Source: Hymenobacter metallilatus (lineage in GTDB: Bacteria; Bacteroidota; Bacteroidia; Cytophagales; Hymenobacteraceae). Taken from it: DNA of 64,000 nucleotides. The notes under the pieces are model-generated. The model was not told the origin of the DNA. It made no database searches and was given only the letters and a program-made list of their open reading frames with translations. Below, in pieces: positions 18,363-27,498 of the stretch (its first letter is position 1; every line of letters begins with the position of its first letter). The translations under genes and the position numbers were made by a program. The stretch lies in contig NZ_RWIS01000006.1 of assembly GCF_003944705.1 (NCBI RefSeq), positions 186,001 to 250,000 on the forward strand. The letters run 5' to 3'.

Positions 18363-18806
18363 TCACTTAAACCCTACCCGCTTGGGCCGCTGCCCGTCGA
18401 AGTAGTGCAGGGCCAGCTTGTAGCTCTCCAGCTTAAAGCCACTGATGCTGCCGATGCAGTTGCGCCCGATAAGGCTGCGCTGGCGAAACTCCTCCCGGGC
18501 GTGCAGATTGCTCAGGTGTACTTCCACTACGGGGGTACCAATGGCGGCCACGGCATCGGCCAGGGCCACGCTGGTGTGGGTGTAGCCGCCGGCATTCAGC
18601 ACAATGCCGTGGTAGCTGAAGCCTACCTCGTGCAGCTTGTCAATCAGCTCGCCCTCGTGGTTGCTCTGAAAGTGCTCCAGTTCGAACTGCGGGAAGGCTT
18701 CGCGCAGTTCGGGCAAATAGTCTTCGAAGGAGCGGGTACCGTAGATGCCCGGCTCACGCCGGCCCAGCAGGTTCAGGTTAGGCCCGTTCAGCAGAAGGAT
18801 TTTCAT
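18363..18806 (-). CDS. aroQ: Type II 3-dehydroquinate dehydratase
   Basis: The 147-residue protein starts at 18806 with MKILLLNGPNLNLLGRREPGIYG, the family N-terminus containing the catalytic tyrosine. Further motifs are QSNHEGELID, VLNAGGYTHTSVAL and VEVHLSNLHAREEFR. It converts 3-dehydroquinate to 3-dehydroshikimate in the shikimate pathway and forms dodecamers in known cases. The frame stays open far upstream only because the flanking inverted repeat and the xerD region lack stops; that part is not coding. Confidence 0.95.
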   Translation of the reverse strand: MKILLLNGPNLNLLGRREPGIYGTRSFEDYLPELREAFPQFELEHFQSNHEGELIDKLHEVGFSYHGIVLNAGGYTHTSVALADAVAAIGTPVVEVHLSNLHAREEFRQRSLIGRNCIGSISGFKLESYKLALHYFDGQRPKRVGFK

Positions 18807-18807
18807 A

Positions 18808-18935
18808 TGTAGCGGAAGCTTTAGCGTGCGTTGTCGTTGGGTTATCCGGGGGCGGTTGGTAGCTTGCACTGTCGTTGGTTGCAGAAGGGTTGCAGGCAGC
18901 GGCCAACGGCAACGCAAGCTAAAGCTTACGCTACA
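18808..18935. repeat. 33-bp inverted arms filling the divergent aroQ-xerD spacer
   Basis: The left arm (18808-18840) starts TGTAGCGGAAGCTTTAGCG. The right arm (18903-18935) is its inverse with three mismatches over 33 bp. A partial third copy (TAGCTTGCACTGTCGTTGG) lies at 18860-18878. The left arm begins 1 bp from the aroQ ATG and the right arm ends at the base before the xerD ATG. All 5' leader and promoter signals of both genes must therefore lie in the element. Confidence 0.85.
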
Positions 18936-19838
18936 ATGTCCACCTGGTCTATCACCATTAAGCAGTTTGCCGGGTATCTGCAGCTGGAAAAATCGTTGTC
19001 GTCGAACTCCGTGGAGGCGTACGTGCGCGACGTAGAGAAGCTGCGGCAGTACCTGGAACTGGAAAAGCTGCCGGCCTCGCCCCAGCAGGTAACCACCCGC
19101 ATTTTGCGCGACTTTCTGGCCTGGCTGGGGGGGCTGGGCATGGAGGCTACTTCCCAGGCCCGTACCCTCTCGGGCATCAAAGCCTTCTACCGCTACCTGA
19201 TTATGGAAGACCTGCTGGCTCTGGACCCCACAGACACGCTGGACGCGCCCAAAACCGGCCGCAAACTCCCCGACACGCTGAGCTACCCGGAAATAGAGCA
19301 GATTCTGACCGGTATAGACCTGAGTACGCCCGAGGGTACCCGCAACCGGGCCATGCTGGAAGTACTCTACAGCTCCGGGCTGCGGGTAAGCGAACTGACG
19401 GGCCTGCGCCTCTCCAACCTGTACGCCGACCAGGGCTTTGTGCGCGTAACGGGCAAGGGCAATAAGGAGCGGCTGGTACCCATTGGGCGCGACGCGCTGA
19501 AGCACCTGGGCTTGTACCTGCAGGGCATCCGGGCCCACCTTACCATTAAGCCCGGCCACGAGGATACCGTGTTTTTGAATAACCGGGGCAGCGGCATTTC
19601 GCGGGTATCGGTGTTCACTATTATCAAAACGGCCGCTTCAGCGGCCGGCATCCGCAAGAGCATCAGCCCACATACCTTCCGCCATAGCTTTGCCACCCAC
19701 CTTATTGAGGGCGGGGCCGACCTGCGGGCCGTGCAGGAAATGCTGGGCCACGAGAGCATCACGACCACCGAAATCTATACTCACCTCGACCGGGACTACC
19801 TGCGGCAGGTTATCACGGAGTTTCATCCGCGCAGCTGA
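18936..19838 (+). CDS. xerD: Tyrosine recombinase XerD
   Basis: The 300-residue protein has an N-terminal SAM-like core-binding domain (FAGYLQLEKSLSSNSVEAYVRDV) and a C-terminal catalytic domain. All catalytic residues are seen: Arg150 in SSGLRVSEL, Lys in VTGKGNKER, HTFRHSFATHL, GHESITTTEIY and the nucleophile Tyr281. Length and spacing match XerD, which with XerC resolves chromosome dimers at dif under FtsK control; ftsK lies 2.4 kb downstream. No integron or phage context is seen. The start at 18936 is set by alignment and by the end of the repeat arm. Confidence 0.92.
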   Translation: MSTWSITIKQFAGYLQLEKSLSSNSVEAYVRDVEKLRQYLELEKLPASPQQVTTRILRDFLAWLGGLGMEATSQARTLSGIKAFYRYLIMEDLLALDPTDTLDAPKTGRKLPDTLSYPEIEQILTGIDLSTPEGTRNRAMLEVLYSSGLRVSELTGLRLSNLYADQGFVRVTGKGNKERLVPIGRDALKHLGLYLQGIRAHLTIKPGHEDTVFLNNRGSGISRVSVFTIIKTAASAAGIRKSISPHTFRHSFATHLIEGGADLRAVQEMLGHESITTTEIYTHLDRDYLRQVITEFHPRS

Positions 19839-19853
19839 ACCCAAAAACGGGAG

Positions 19854-20282
19854 CTACGGCTCCTGCTCCTGTGCCTGACAATGGCTGAGCCAGTCCGTGG
19901 CTTCCCCGGCCTCGTCGAAAATCTGAATTTCAAATTCCTTAAACAGCAGATGCACAGGAGTAGCCGTGAAGGAGGTGGCAAAGTTGTTGGCTCGGGCCAC
20001 GTGGGCTACGTAACGCAGGCCAGCCTGGGCGGCGGCCGGGCCCCACTCGTGGGAAAGCCAGTACACGGAGTCGAACCACGGGCCTTCGAGGCGGCTGTTG
20101 TCGTTGAATAAATAAGCGCAATGGTATTCCCGTAGCATTTCCAGACTGGCTACGGCCCCGCGCATGGCCAGATCGGGGCCTACGTAGCCCTGCCAGACCA
20201 CGCGCAGCCACTGCGTTGAAGCATCGTAGTTCAACTGGCAATACACAGATTCGTCCGGGTTCGTGAGCAGGCGTTGGTTCAT
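19854..20282 (-). CDS. STAS/SpoIIAA-like hypothetical protein
   Basis: The 142-residue product begins MNQRLLTNPDESVYCQLNYD. Its pattern of strand, WLRVVWQGYVGPDLAMRGAVASLEML, LFNDNSRLEGPWFDSVYWLSHEWGPAA is like SpoIIAA/STAS-like stand-alone domains of Bacteroidetes. These are of unknown function. It is convergent with xerD with only 15 bp between the stops. The large upstream extension in frame is not supported. Confidence 0.6.
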   Translation of the reverse strand: MNQRLLTNPDESVYCQLNYDASTQWLRVVWQGYVGPDLAMRGAVASLEMLREYHCAYLFNDNSRLEGPWFDSVYWLSHEWGPAAAQAGLRYVAHVARANNFATSFTATPVHLLFKEFEIQIFDEAGEATDWLSHCQAQEQEP

Positions 20283-20359
20283 AGGAATAGTGAAATATAG
20301 TAAACTTGTTGATTGAACGCAGAAACTCGGCGGAGGATGCCGACGAGGTACAGAACTGC

Positions 20360-20367
20360 TATGTTTG
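20360..20367 (+). promoter_or_regulatory. TAnnTTTG -7 box
   Basis: TATGTTTG is an exact consensus match, 30 bp before the start of the membrane protein at 20398. Confidence 0.5.
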
Positions 20368-20397
20368 TAAGCCCGTCGTTTCTGCTTTTTTTCTAGT

Positions 20398-22131
20398 ATG
20401 CCCGCTTCCGAGGCAGTTCGTTTGTTGCGCCCTTTACTGGCCCGGCCGCTGGTATGGGCAGTGCTGGCCCTGGTGCTGCTGAGTGTTGTGTACGTAGCTC
20501 CCGCCGGCCGCACGTACATCCTCCTGGATGACAACCTGGATACCGAACTGGCCGTGCCCTATGTGCTGGTGCAGGAAGGCAAGACGCTGGACTACCGCCC
20601 GCACACCGTTGTACCGCACTTGCTAAATGGCCTGCCCCGCAACGCGCTGCGGCCGGGGCTGCAGCCATTGGTTGGCCTGATGGCTTTGCTGCCGCCCCTG
20701 CCGGCGTACCTGGGGCACGAGCTGCTGGTGCGCCTGGCGGGGCTGCTGGGCATGTACGTGCTGCTGCGTCGTGTAGGACTTCGGGGGCCTGGCCAGGCTG
20801 GTATCTGCGCCGCGGTGGCTTTGGGCTGGGCGGTGCTGCCTACCTACACTGCCTACGGGGTATCGGTGCTGGGGCAGCCCTGGGTGGTGTGGGCGTTGCT
20901 ACAGCTGCGCGCTGGCCGGCAGGTGGCGGCTGGTTACGCCGTATTAATTGGGTTTGCTGTGTGGTCGAGCTTGGTGCTGGCGGGCTTTTTTGTGCTGGTA
21001 GCCGCTGGCCTGGCGTTGCTGATTGATGCCTGGCAGACTCAACGGGTGGCGTGGCGGGCCGGGCTGGGGCTACTGGTACTGGCCCTGAGCTATGTGGTGG
21101 TGGAGTACCCGTTAATGCAATCAGTGCTCCTCAACCGGCAATTTGTGCCCCACCGGCTCGAGTTCAACTACGCCCGGCTGGCGCCGCCTGGAGTAGGGGC
21201 GGGGCTGGTTTCGGCGGTGCGGTACTTTCTGGTAGGGCAATACCATGCCAGTGCCTTCGTGCATGTGGCCCCTCTGCTGGCGGCCGGCGCCGCTGTGGTA
21301 TGGGGGCCGGAGGGAGCAGTACGGCGGCAGCTGCGTCGTTGGCTGATCAGCGCACTACTGGTGCTGGCCGCGGTGGCGCTGTTCTGTGGCTTTTACCCGC
21401 TCCTGATTGGGGCGGTGCAGCGTTTGGTGCCGGTGCTCGGGGCCTTCAACCTCACCCGGATTCATTTCCTCACTCCCCTGGCTTGGTTTGGGGTGCTGGT
21501 GCTGGGCCTGCACTACTTGCCTGCGGGTAGGGCCAGGTGGGCGCTAGTGCTCCTGCAGCTGCTGGTTGGGCTGGGCATGAACCCGGAGTGGACGCTGAAC
21601 CTCCGGCGGCAGCTTGGGAAACTTCCCGCTACCGAACCTACCTACGCTGCCTTCGTCGCCCCCGGGCTGCTGCGCCAGATACAGGCAGACATCCGGCGGC
21701 AAACCGGCCAGTCCCCGGCCCAATACCGGGTAGCCTGCCTGGGCCTGCCTCCGGCCGTGGCTTCGCTCAACAACTTTTACACCCTGGATGCCTACCTCAA
21801 CAATTACCCCCTGGCTTACAAGCACAAGTTCCGGCCGCTGATAGCCGGGGAGCTGGCCAAAAGCCCTGAGCTGGGCACCTACTTCGATGCCTGGGGTAAC
21901 CGGTGCTATCTGTTTTCGGCTGAGTTGGGCAAGAACTTCCGGGTGGGTGCGTTACCCGCCCGCACGGTGCAGCACTGGGCCTTCGATGCCGCCGCCTTTC
22001 GCCGGATGGGGGGGCGGTACGTACTGTCGGCGGCTAGGCTGGCCCGCCCGGAGCAAAGTGGCCTGCAGCTATTCGGGCAGTATGCCTCCCCCAGAGCCTA
22101 CTGGCACCTCTGGGTGTATGCGGTGAAATAG
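20398..22131 (+). CDS. Polytopic membrane protein, DUF6044/YkoS-like
   Basis: The 577-residue protein has about 10-11 hydrophobic helices in the first 400 residues and a soluble C-terminal part. Features such as TYILLDDNLDTELAVPYVL in the first loop and FVPHRLEFNYARL resemble the uncharacterised YkoS/DUF6044 family, which has a glycosyltransferase-like topology. The conserved acidic residues in the first periplasmic loop (DDNLDTE) fit a GT-C type active site, but this is inference. It is leucine- and alanine-rich. The last codons and stop (GTG AAA TAG) lie in the arm of the following repeat element. Confidence 0.6.
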   Translation: MPASEAVRLLRPLLARPLVWAVLALVLLSVVYVAPAGRTYILLDDNLDTELAVPYVLVQEGKTLDYRPHTVVPHLLNGLPRNALRPGLQPLVGLMALLPPLPAYLGHELLVRLAGLLGMYVLLRRVGLRGPGQAGICAAVALGWAVLPTYTAYGVSVLGQPWVVWALLQLRAGRQVAAGYAVLIGFAVWSSLVLAGFFVLVAAGLALLIDAWQTQRVAWRAGLGLLVLALSYVVVEYPLMQSVLLNRQFVPHRLEFNYARLAPPGVGAGLVSAVRYFLVGQYHASAFVHVAPLLAAGAAVVWGPEGAVRRQLRRWLISALLVLAAVALFCGFYPLLIGAVQRLVPVLGAFNLTRIHFLTPLAWFGVLVLGLHYLPAGRARWALVLLQLLVGLGMNPEWTLNLRRQLGKLPATEPTYAAFVAPGLLRQIQADIRRQTGQSPAQYRVACLGLPPAVASLNNFYTLDAYLNNYPLAYKHKFRPLIAGELAKSPELGTYFDAWGNRCYLFSAELGKNFRVGALPARTVQHWAFDAAAFRRMGGRYVLSAARLARPEQSGLQLFGQYASPRAYWHLWVYAVK

Positions 22132-22244
22132 GGAGATGATGAAATGGTGAGTTTGCTGTTTCGACGGCCCGGATTGCGCGAATTATCTCCTTTGTGCCAT
22201 CAGAATAACAAACTCACCATTTCACCAACTCACCACTTCACCGT
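22120..22244. repeat. Octamer-repeat inverted element before ftsK
   Basis: TGAAATGGTGAGTTTG (22140-22155) pairs perfectly with its inverse (22209-22224). The similarity extends to 36 bp with mismatches (22120-22155 and 22209-22244). Read in reverse, the right arm is GGTGAAGT, GGTGAGTT, GGTGAAAT, GGTGAGTT, an 8-bp period. The left arm covers the stop codon of the preceding gene. Confidence 0.8.
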
Positions 22245-22278
22245 TTATGCCTAGATTTGGTCTTTGGCGAGTATTCTG

Positions 22279-25239
22279 ATGGCTAAAAATACCTACAAGC
22301 AACAACCCGACGCGGCCACCAGCCGCTCCAACGAGCCCCGCGCTGCCGCCGAGCCCAAAACCGCACGCAACCAACCGCGTCCGGCCACTGAGCCGGCCCG
22401 GGAGGGGCGTCGGAACGAGCCCCGCAACGCGGTTCCCAAACCTGCCCGTAAGACCATAAAGCTGCCGGCCCTGAAACTGGGAGGCATCTTCGACTTCCTG
22501 CGTGACCGGCGTTTTCAGCTGTTTCTGGGCTTTTTCTTCCTCATTGGGTCCATCTACCTGACCATTGCCTTTATTTCTTTCCTGTTCACGGGCCATGCCG
22601 ACCAGAGCGTGACAGAAAGCGTGAGCACCACGCCCGTACGGGATGCGGGGCAGGAAACCAGCAACTGGCTGGGCCTGATTGGGGCCCTCATGGCCCAGTT
22701 TCTGATTCAGAACGGGTTTGGGGTGGCCGCTTTTGCAGCCATACCCATTGTGTTTTTCCTGGGGTATAAAATCGTATTCCGGCGGGCAGGCGTATCCTTC
22801 ACCTACGTGCTGGCCCTATGCCTGTTTACCATGGTGTGGCTGAGCGTGCTGCTGGGCTACGTGGTACTCAGCATTCAGAGCCCCGAGGCCGACCCGGCAC
22901 TGGCGCACAGCCTGGATTTTCTCTGCGGCCGCATTGGCTACGAAACGGCTTTCTGGCTGGATAGCCTCATTGGCTGGGGCACAGTGCTGCTGCTGGCTTT
23001 TGTACTGATTTCCTTCGTGGTTTTCTTCTTCAATGTGACCAGCCTCAACCTCAACCTGCGCCGGAGTGCCGGCGACGACGACGAGGAGGAGGAAGGTGCG
23101 GTGTTCAACGCGCCTACTCAGGCTGCCAATTATGCTGCCGCCAGCCCTGACCCCTGGGCCGATGAAGAAGAGGACGAACTACCTGCCCTGGGCATTACGC
23201 TCAAGAAAGTAGGTCCTTTGGCCTCCCAGCCTGAGCCCGAAGAAGAGGAGCCTGCTCAGGAAGCTCCCCTGCGCACCGGGCCGGTTGCCGCTCCTGCGTT
23301 TACGGTTGCTGGTGCGGCAGGTGCCCCGGTAGCGGCAGTGGCTTCGGCCACGGTAGCCGCCGGTGGGCTGGCCGCATCGGCGCTGCCCCTGAGTGTTGCT
23401 TCTACGGCTGCCGCCGGGGCAGTAGCTCCGGCTGCCAGCGGCCCGAGCTTCTCCTTTGAGATGCCCACCGCCGGGCCGGAACCCACTGCTGCTCCTGCCG
23501 TGCCAACTGTGCCTACGCCGCTGTCCCTGGCCGATTTGGTGGATGATGACGCCCCCATGCCCTTGCCGGCTGCGCCCGTAGCACCGGTGTCGGCGGCGGT
23601 AGCCGGGTTGTCGTTTGAGGTTGAGGATGCCACTATGGCCTCGCCGGAGCTGGACCCCTCGGCCGGAGCCGATATGGCCGTAATTGCCGAGGAGGATGAG
23701 GACGAAGAGGCTATGCCCTCCGGTGAGTACGACCCTACCCTCGACCTGCCCCGCTACCAATACCCAACCCTGGAACTGCTCAACGACTACGGCGTAGCCA
23801 AGGCCCAGGTAACCAAGGAAGAGCTGGAAGCCAACAAGGACCGCATTGTGGAAACCCTGGGGCACTATGGTATCAACATTGCCAGCATCAAAGCTACCAT
23901 CGGGCCCACCGTTACGCTGTATGAGATTGTACCCGACGCCGGGGTGCGCATCAGCAAAATCAAGAGCTTGGAAGATGATATTGCCCTAAGCCTGGCGGCC
24001 CTCGGCATCCGCATCATTGCGCCTATTCCGGGTAAGGGCACCATCGGTATTGAAGTACCCAATACCAAGAAGGAAATGGTGAGCATCCGCTCGGTGTTCA
24101 ACACCGACAAGTTCATCGGCACCGAGATGGACCTGCCCATTGCCTTCGGGCGCACCATCACCAACGAGGTATTCGTGGTGGATCTGGCCAAAATGCCGCA
24201 CTTGCTCATGGCCGGGGCCACCGGCCAGGGCAAGTCGGTGGGCCTGAACGTAATTCTGGCCTCCCTGCTCTACAAGCGCCACCCCAGCCAGTTGAAGTTT
24301 GTGCTCGTCGACCCCAAGAAGGTGGAATTGAGCATCTTCAACAAGATTGAGCGCCATTTCCTGGCCAAGCTGCCCGAGTCCGACGAGCCCATCATCACCG
24401 ATACCAAGAAGGTGGTGAACACGCTCAACTCCCTGTGCATGGAAATGGACCGGCGCTACGACTTGCTGAAGGATGCCGGCTGCCGCAACCTGAAGGAGTA
24501 CAACCGCAAATTTGTGGAGCGCCGGCTCAACCCCAAGAAGGGCCACCGCTACATGCCCTTTATTGTGCTGGTAATTGACGAGCTGGCCGACCTGATGATG
24601 ACGGCCGGCAAGGAGGTGGAAACGCCCATTGCCCGCCTGGCCCAGTTGGCCCGCGCCATTGGCATTCACCTGATTGTGGCCACCCAGCGCCCCTCGGTAA
24701 ACGTTATTACGGGTATCATCAAGGCCAACTTCCCCTGCCGGATTTCCTTTAAGGTGACCAGCAAAATCGACTCCCGCACCATTCTGGATGCCGGTGGGGC
24801 CGACCAGCTCATCGGCCAGGGCGACATGCTCATCTCCCAGGGTTCCGATATCATTCGGGTGCAGTGCGCCTTTATCGACACGCCCGAGGTGGACCGCCTC
24901 TGCGACTTTGTGGGCGAGCAGCAGGGCTACCCCAACGCCTACGAGCTGCCCGAAGTACCCGGGGAAAGTGGCAGCGGTAACGGCGACTCCGAGGACTTCG
25001 ACATGAGTGACCGGGACTCCATGTTTGAGGAGGCCGCCCGCGTAATTGTGCTGCACCAGCAGGGAAGTACCTCGCTCATCCAGCGCAAGCTCAAGCTGGG
25101 CTACAACCGCGCCGGCCGCCTCATCGACCAACTGGAGCACGCCGGCATTGTGGGGCCGTTTGAAGGCAGCAAAGCCCGGGAAGTATTAATTCCGGATGAG
25201 TATAGTTTGGAACAGTTGTTGAATAACCTGCCTAAATGA
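22279..25239 (+). CDS. ftsK: DNA translocase FtsK/SpoIIIE
   Basis: The 986-residue protein starts at the ATG at 22279 (MAKNTYKQQ). Order: a basic N-tail, four membrane helices within residues 70-270, an Ala/Pro/Glu-rich linker to about residue 490, then the RecA-like motor. Walker A is GATGQGKS (Lys652) and Walker B is VIDELADLMM. A C-terminal winged-helix gamma domain (TSLIQRKLKLGYNRAGRLIDQLE) reads DNA polarity sequences. The protein pumps DNA at the septum and activates XerCD. The lolA gene follows, an order usual in Bacteroidota. Confidence 0.95.
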   Translation: MAKNTYKQQPDAATSRSNEPRAAAEPKTARNQPRPATEPAREGRRNEPRNAVPKPARKTIKLPALKLGGIFDFLRDRRFQLFLGFFFLIGSIYLTIAFISFLFTGHADQSVTESVSTTPVRDAGQETSNWLGLIGALMAQFLIQNGFGVAAFAAIPIVFFLGYKIVFRRAGVSFTYVLALCLFTMVWLSVLLGYVVLSIQSPEADPALAHSLDFLCGRIGYETAFWLDSLIGWGTVLLLAFVLISFVVFFFNVTSLNLNLRRSAGDDDEEEEGAVFNAPTQAANYAAASPDPWADEEEDELPALGITLKKVGPLASQPEPEEEEPAQEAPLRTGPVAAPAFTVAGAAGAPVAAVASATVAAGGLAASALPLSVASTAAAGAVAPAASGPSFSFEMPTAGPEPTAAPAVPTVPTPLSLADLVDDDAPMPLPAAPVAPVSAAVAGLSFEVEDATMASPELDPSAGADMAVIAEEDEDEEAMPSGEYDPTLDLPRYQYPTLELLNDYGVAKAQVTKEELEANKDRIVETLGHYGINIASIKATIGPTVTLYEIVPDAGVRISKIKSLEDDIALSLAALGIRIIAPIPGKGTIGIEVPNTKKEMVSIRSVFNTDKFIGTEMDLPIAFGRTITNEVFVVDLAKMPHLLMAGATGQGKSVGLNVILASLLYKRHPSQLKFVLVDPKKVELSIFNKIERHFLAKLPESDEPIITDTKKVVNTLNSLCMEMDRRYDLLKDAGCRNLKEYNRKFVERRLNPKKGHRYMPFIVLVIDELADLMMTAGKEVETPIARLAQLARAIGIHLIVATQRPSVNVITGIIKANFPCRISFKVTSKIDSRTILDAGGADQLIGQGDMLISQGSDIIRVQCAFIDTPEVDRLCDFVGEQQGYPNAYELPEVPGESGSGNGDSEDFDMSDRDSMFEEAARVIVLHQQGSTSLIQRKLKLGYNRAGRLIDQLEHAGIVGPFEGSKAREVLIPDEYSLEQLLNNLPK

Positions 25240-25330
25240 GAAGTACGTAAGCAGAAGTGAGATCTGAGAATCAAATTTCTATGTGCTGATTAAACATAGT
25301 CTCGCTTCCTACGTCTTTGTACTAACTTCT
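25238..25330. repeat. Degenerate inverted repeat between ftsK and lolA
   Basis: GAGAAGTACGTAAGCAGAAG (from 25238) is loosely inverted at 25299-25330 (CGCTTCCTACGTC..AACTTCTC). Mismatches and gaps are many, so this is weaker than the other elements. It starts at the ftsK stop codon. Confidence 0.4.
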
Positions 25331-25356
25331 CTTCTCCCAATCCACCAACCTTTGCA

Positions 25357-26001
25357 ATGAAACACTATCTCGCCCTGCTCGCCTTATCCGTGTCGCTTAC
25401 TTCCGTGGCTACGGCGCAGCAGGACCCCAAGGCCGGCAAGATTCTGGACCAGATGAGCGCCAAATACCAGGCCATGAAGGCTTTTAAAGCCACCTTCACC
25501 CAGACGCTGGAGAACGACGCGGCCAAAGTGAAGGAAAACCTGAGCGGCGACATTACCGTGAGCGGCCAGAAATTTCGGCTGAAAATGAGTGGTCAGGAGG
25601 TTATCAATAACGGCCAGACGATGTGGACCTACATGAAGTCGGAAAATGAGGTAAACATTTCTGACTACGAACCGGAAGAAGGGGAAGTGTCACCTTCCCA
25701 GATCTATACCCTCTACAAAAAAGGCTACAAGTATGCCTACGTGCAGGAAGCCAAGGAAGGCGGAGAAGTAGTGGACGTAATCGACCTCTCGCCCGAGGAC
25801 CGCAACAACCCCGTGTACAAAGTGCGCCTGAAAGTGGGCCGCACCGATAAGGCCGTAAAAAGCTGGCAGATGTTCAAAAAGAACGGCAACCGGTATACCT
25901 ACCGTATTAGCAAGTTTCAGCCCAACGTAGCGGTGGATGCCACTACCTTTAACTTCGACAAGACCAAGTACAAAGGCGTAAAGGTGATTGACCTGCGCTA
26001 A
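25357..26001 (+). CDS. lolA: Outer-membrane lipoprotein carrier protein LolA
   Basis: The 214-residue protein has a clear signal peptide (MKHYLALLALSVSLTSVATA). The LolA fold is shown by ILDQMSAKYQAMKAFKATFTQTLEN, a run of beta strands with SGDITVSGQKFRLKMSGQEVINNGQTMWTY, and a conserved end. LolA carries lipoproteins across the periplasm from the LolCDE complex to the outer membrane. It follows ftsK by 117 bp and could be co-transcribed. Confidence 0.88.
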   Translation: MKHYLALLALSVSLTSVATAQQDPKAGKILDQMSAKYQAMKAFKATFTQTLENDAAKVKENLSGDITVSGQKFRLKMSGQEVINNGQTMWTYMKSENEVNISDYEPEEGEVSPSQIYTLYKKGYKYAYVQEAKEGGEVVDVIDLSPEDRNNPVYKVRLKVGRTDKAVKSWQMFKKNGNRYTYRISKFQPNVAVDATTFNFDKTKYKGVKVIDLR

Positions 26002-26155
26002 GCCAGTACGTTGGCTTATGAGCCGGCCCGCTTCTGCTGCCACAGCAGGGGCGGGCCGGTTTGGTTTCTAGCCGAACTAGTGGCTTATTGCCAAGCAGGC
26101 GGCTGAACAACAGTAAATTGGCTTAATGGCCCTGCCTGGAGCTACAGTATCCGCT

Positions 26156-27433
26156 ATGAAGGAAGATTTTCTGCACTACGTCTGGCAGCAGCAGTATTTT
26201 GACAAGCACGATATCCGTACCGAGGATGGGCAGCCAATAACCGTGCTGCGGCCCGGCCACCGCAACCCCGACGCCGGCCCCGATTTCCTGAATGCCCGGC
26301 TGCGCCTGGGCGACGTGGAGTGGAACGGGGCCGTGGAAATTCACCTGCGAGCCACCGACTGGCACCGCCACCAGCACCAGCTGGACGCCAAGTACGACCA
26401 GGTAATTCTGCACGTGGTGTACGCCGCCGATGCGCCCGTGCAGCGCACCAACGGCTCGGCCATTCCTACGCTGGCCCTGGGAACCCGCCTGGCCCCGGGC
26501 CTACTAGCCGCCTACGACAAGTTAAGCACTCAGCCCGCCGAAGCCCTGTTGCCCTGCACCCCGCTGCTGGGTCAGGTTTCGGAGTTGACCCGCACCATGA
26601 TGCTGGGCCGTACCCTGCTGGAGCGAGTGGAGCAGAAGGCCGAGCGAATTACGGCGCTGCACCACAGCCTGGCGCAGGACTGGGAGGCTACGGCCTGGCA
26701 CGCGGTGGCCGGGGCGTTTGGATTCCGCAAGAATGCTGAACCACTGAGCCGCCTGGCCCGGGCGCTGCCCCTGAGCCTGATTCGTCGCCACCGCCACGAT
26801 GCGCACCAGCTGGCCGCTCTGCTGTTTGGGCAGGCTGGTTTTCTGGAGGCTGCTCCCGCGGAAGAGTACGTGGAGCAGCTGCGCACGGAGTACCAGTTTT
26901 TGCAGCACAAGTACAACCTGCACGGTACGGCCCTGGCTTCCCACGAGTGGAATTTCCTGCGCCTGCGGCCGGCCAATTTTCCTACTGTGCGCCTGGCGCA
27001 GCTGCTGGCCCTGCTGCTGGCCCGCCCTTCCCTGTTCGATGCCTTGCTGACGGCCCGAAATGTGCCAGCCCTGGAGCAGTTTTTTATGGCGCCGCTTCCG
27101 CCGTACTGGCAAACGCACTCCCGGCCCGGAAGGCCCGGAAAAGTGGCCGGGCTGGGCCGCGGCAGTGTACACCTGCTGATTACCAACGTGGTGGTGCCGT
27201 TGCGGGTGGCTTACGCGCATTCTGTAGGCAACCCTGAGCTGGTAGAAACGGCCGTATCGTTGCTGGACCACCTGCCCCCCGAGCATAACCACCTTACGGA
27301 GCCGTATGAGGCCGCCGGCTTCCGCAACGAAACCGCCGCCGACTCCCAGGGCCTGCTGGCCCTGCAGCACGGGTATTGTGCGCCCCGGCGCTGCACAACC
27401 TGTAGCATTGGGGCCCGGCTGCTTCGCCAGTAA
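26156..27433 (+). CDS. DUF2851 family protein
   Basis: The 425-residue protein starts at 26156 (MKEDFLHYVWQQQYFD). The DUF2851 pattern is strong: VLRPGHRNPDAGPDFLNARLRLGDVEWNGAVEIHLRATDW near the start, and GYCAPRRCTTCSIG at the end. The family is nearly confined to Bacteroidota and has no known role. The conserved GPDF..DVEW..VEIH residues recall the acidic core of PD-(D/E)XK nucleases, which is inference only. The start codon is chosen because upstream codons lack conservation. Confidence 0.8.
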   Translation: MKEDFLHYVWQQQYFDKHDIRTEDGQPITVLRPGHRNPDAGPDFLNARLRLGDVEWNGAVEIHLRATDWHRHQHQLDAKYDQVILHVVYAADAPVQRTNGSAIPTLALGTRLAPGLLAAYDKLSTQPAEALLPCTPLLGQVSELTRTMMLGRTLLERVEQKAERITALHHSLAQDWEATAWHAVAGAFGFRKNAEPLSRLARALPLSLIRRHRHDAHQLAALLFGQAGFLEAAPAEEYVEQLRTEYQFLQHKYNLHGTALASHEWNFLRLRPANFPTVRLAQLLALLLARPSLFDALLTARNVPALEQFFMAPLPPYWQTHSRPGRPGKVAGLGRGSVHLLITNVVVPLRVAYAHSVGNPELVETAVSLLDHLPPEHNHLTEPYEAAGFRNETAADSQGLLALQHGYCAPRRCTTCSIGARLLRQ

Positions 27434-27470
27434 GCCCGGCCTTCTCCAACACTATACGCGCCCGCTCCGC

Positions 27471-27478
27471 TACCTTTG
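27471..27478 (+). promoter_or_regulatory. TAnnTTTG -7 box
   Basis: TACCTTTG matches the consensus exactly, 21 bp before the start of the membrane protein at 27499. Confidence 0.55.
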
Positions 27479-27498
27479 GGGCTGGTTAACCCAACTAG

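Noticed and set aside
18807..19559. 250-codon N-terminal extension of aroQ
   Set aside because: It overlaps xerD on the other strand and passes through the inverted repeat; AroQ has its standard N-terminus at 18806.
18903..19838. XerD as an integron integrase with the nested palindromes as attC sites
   Set aside because: The protein lacks the integron-specific insert and has XerD length and spacing; the palindromes are not attC-like and no cassettes are present.
23986..25140. 384-codon minus-strand frame opposite the ftsK motor domain
   Set aside because: Antisense to conserved Walker motifs of FtsK; no signal, domain or promoter of its own.
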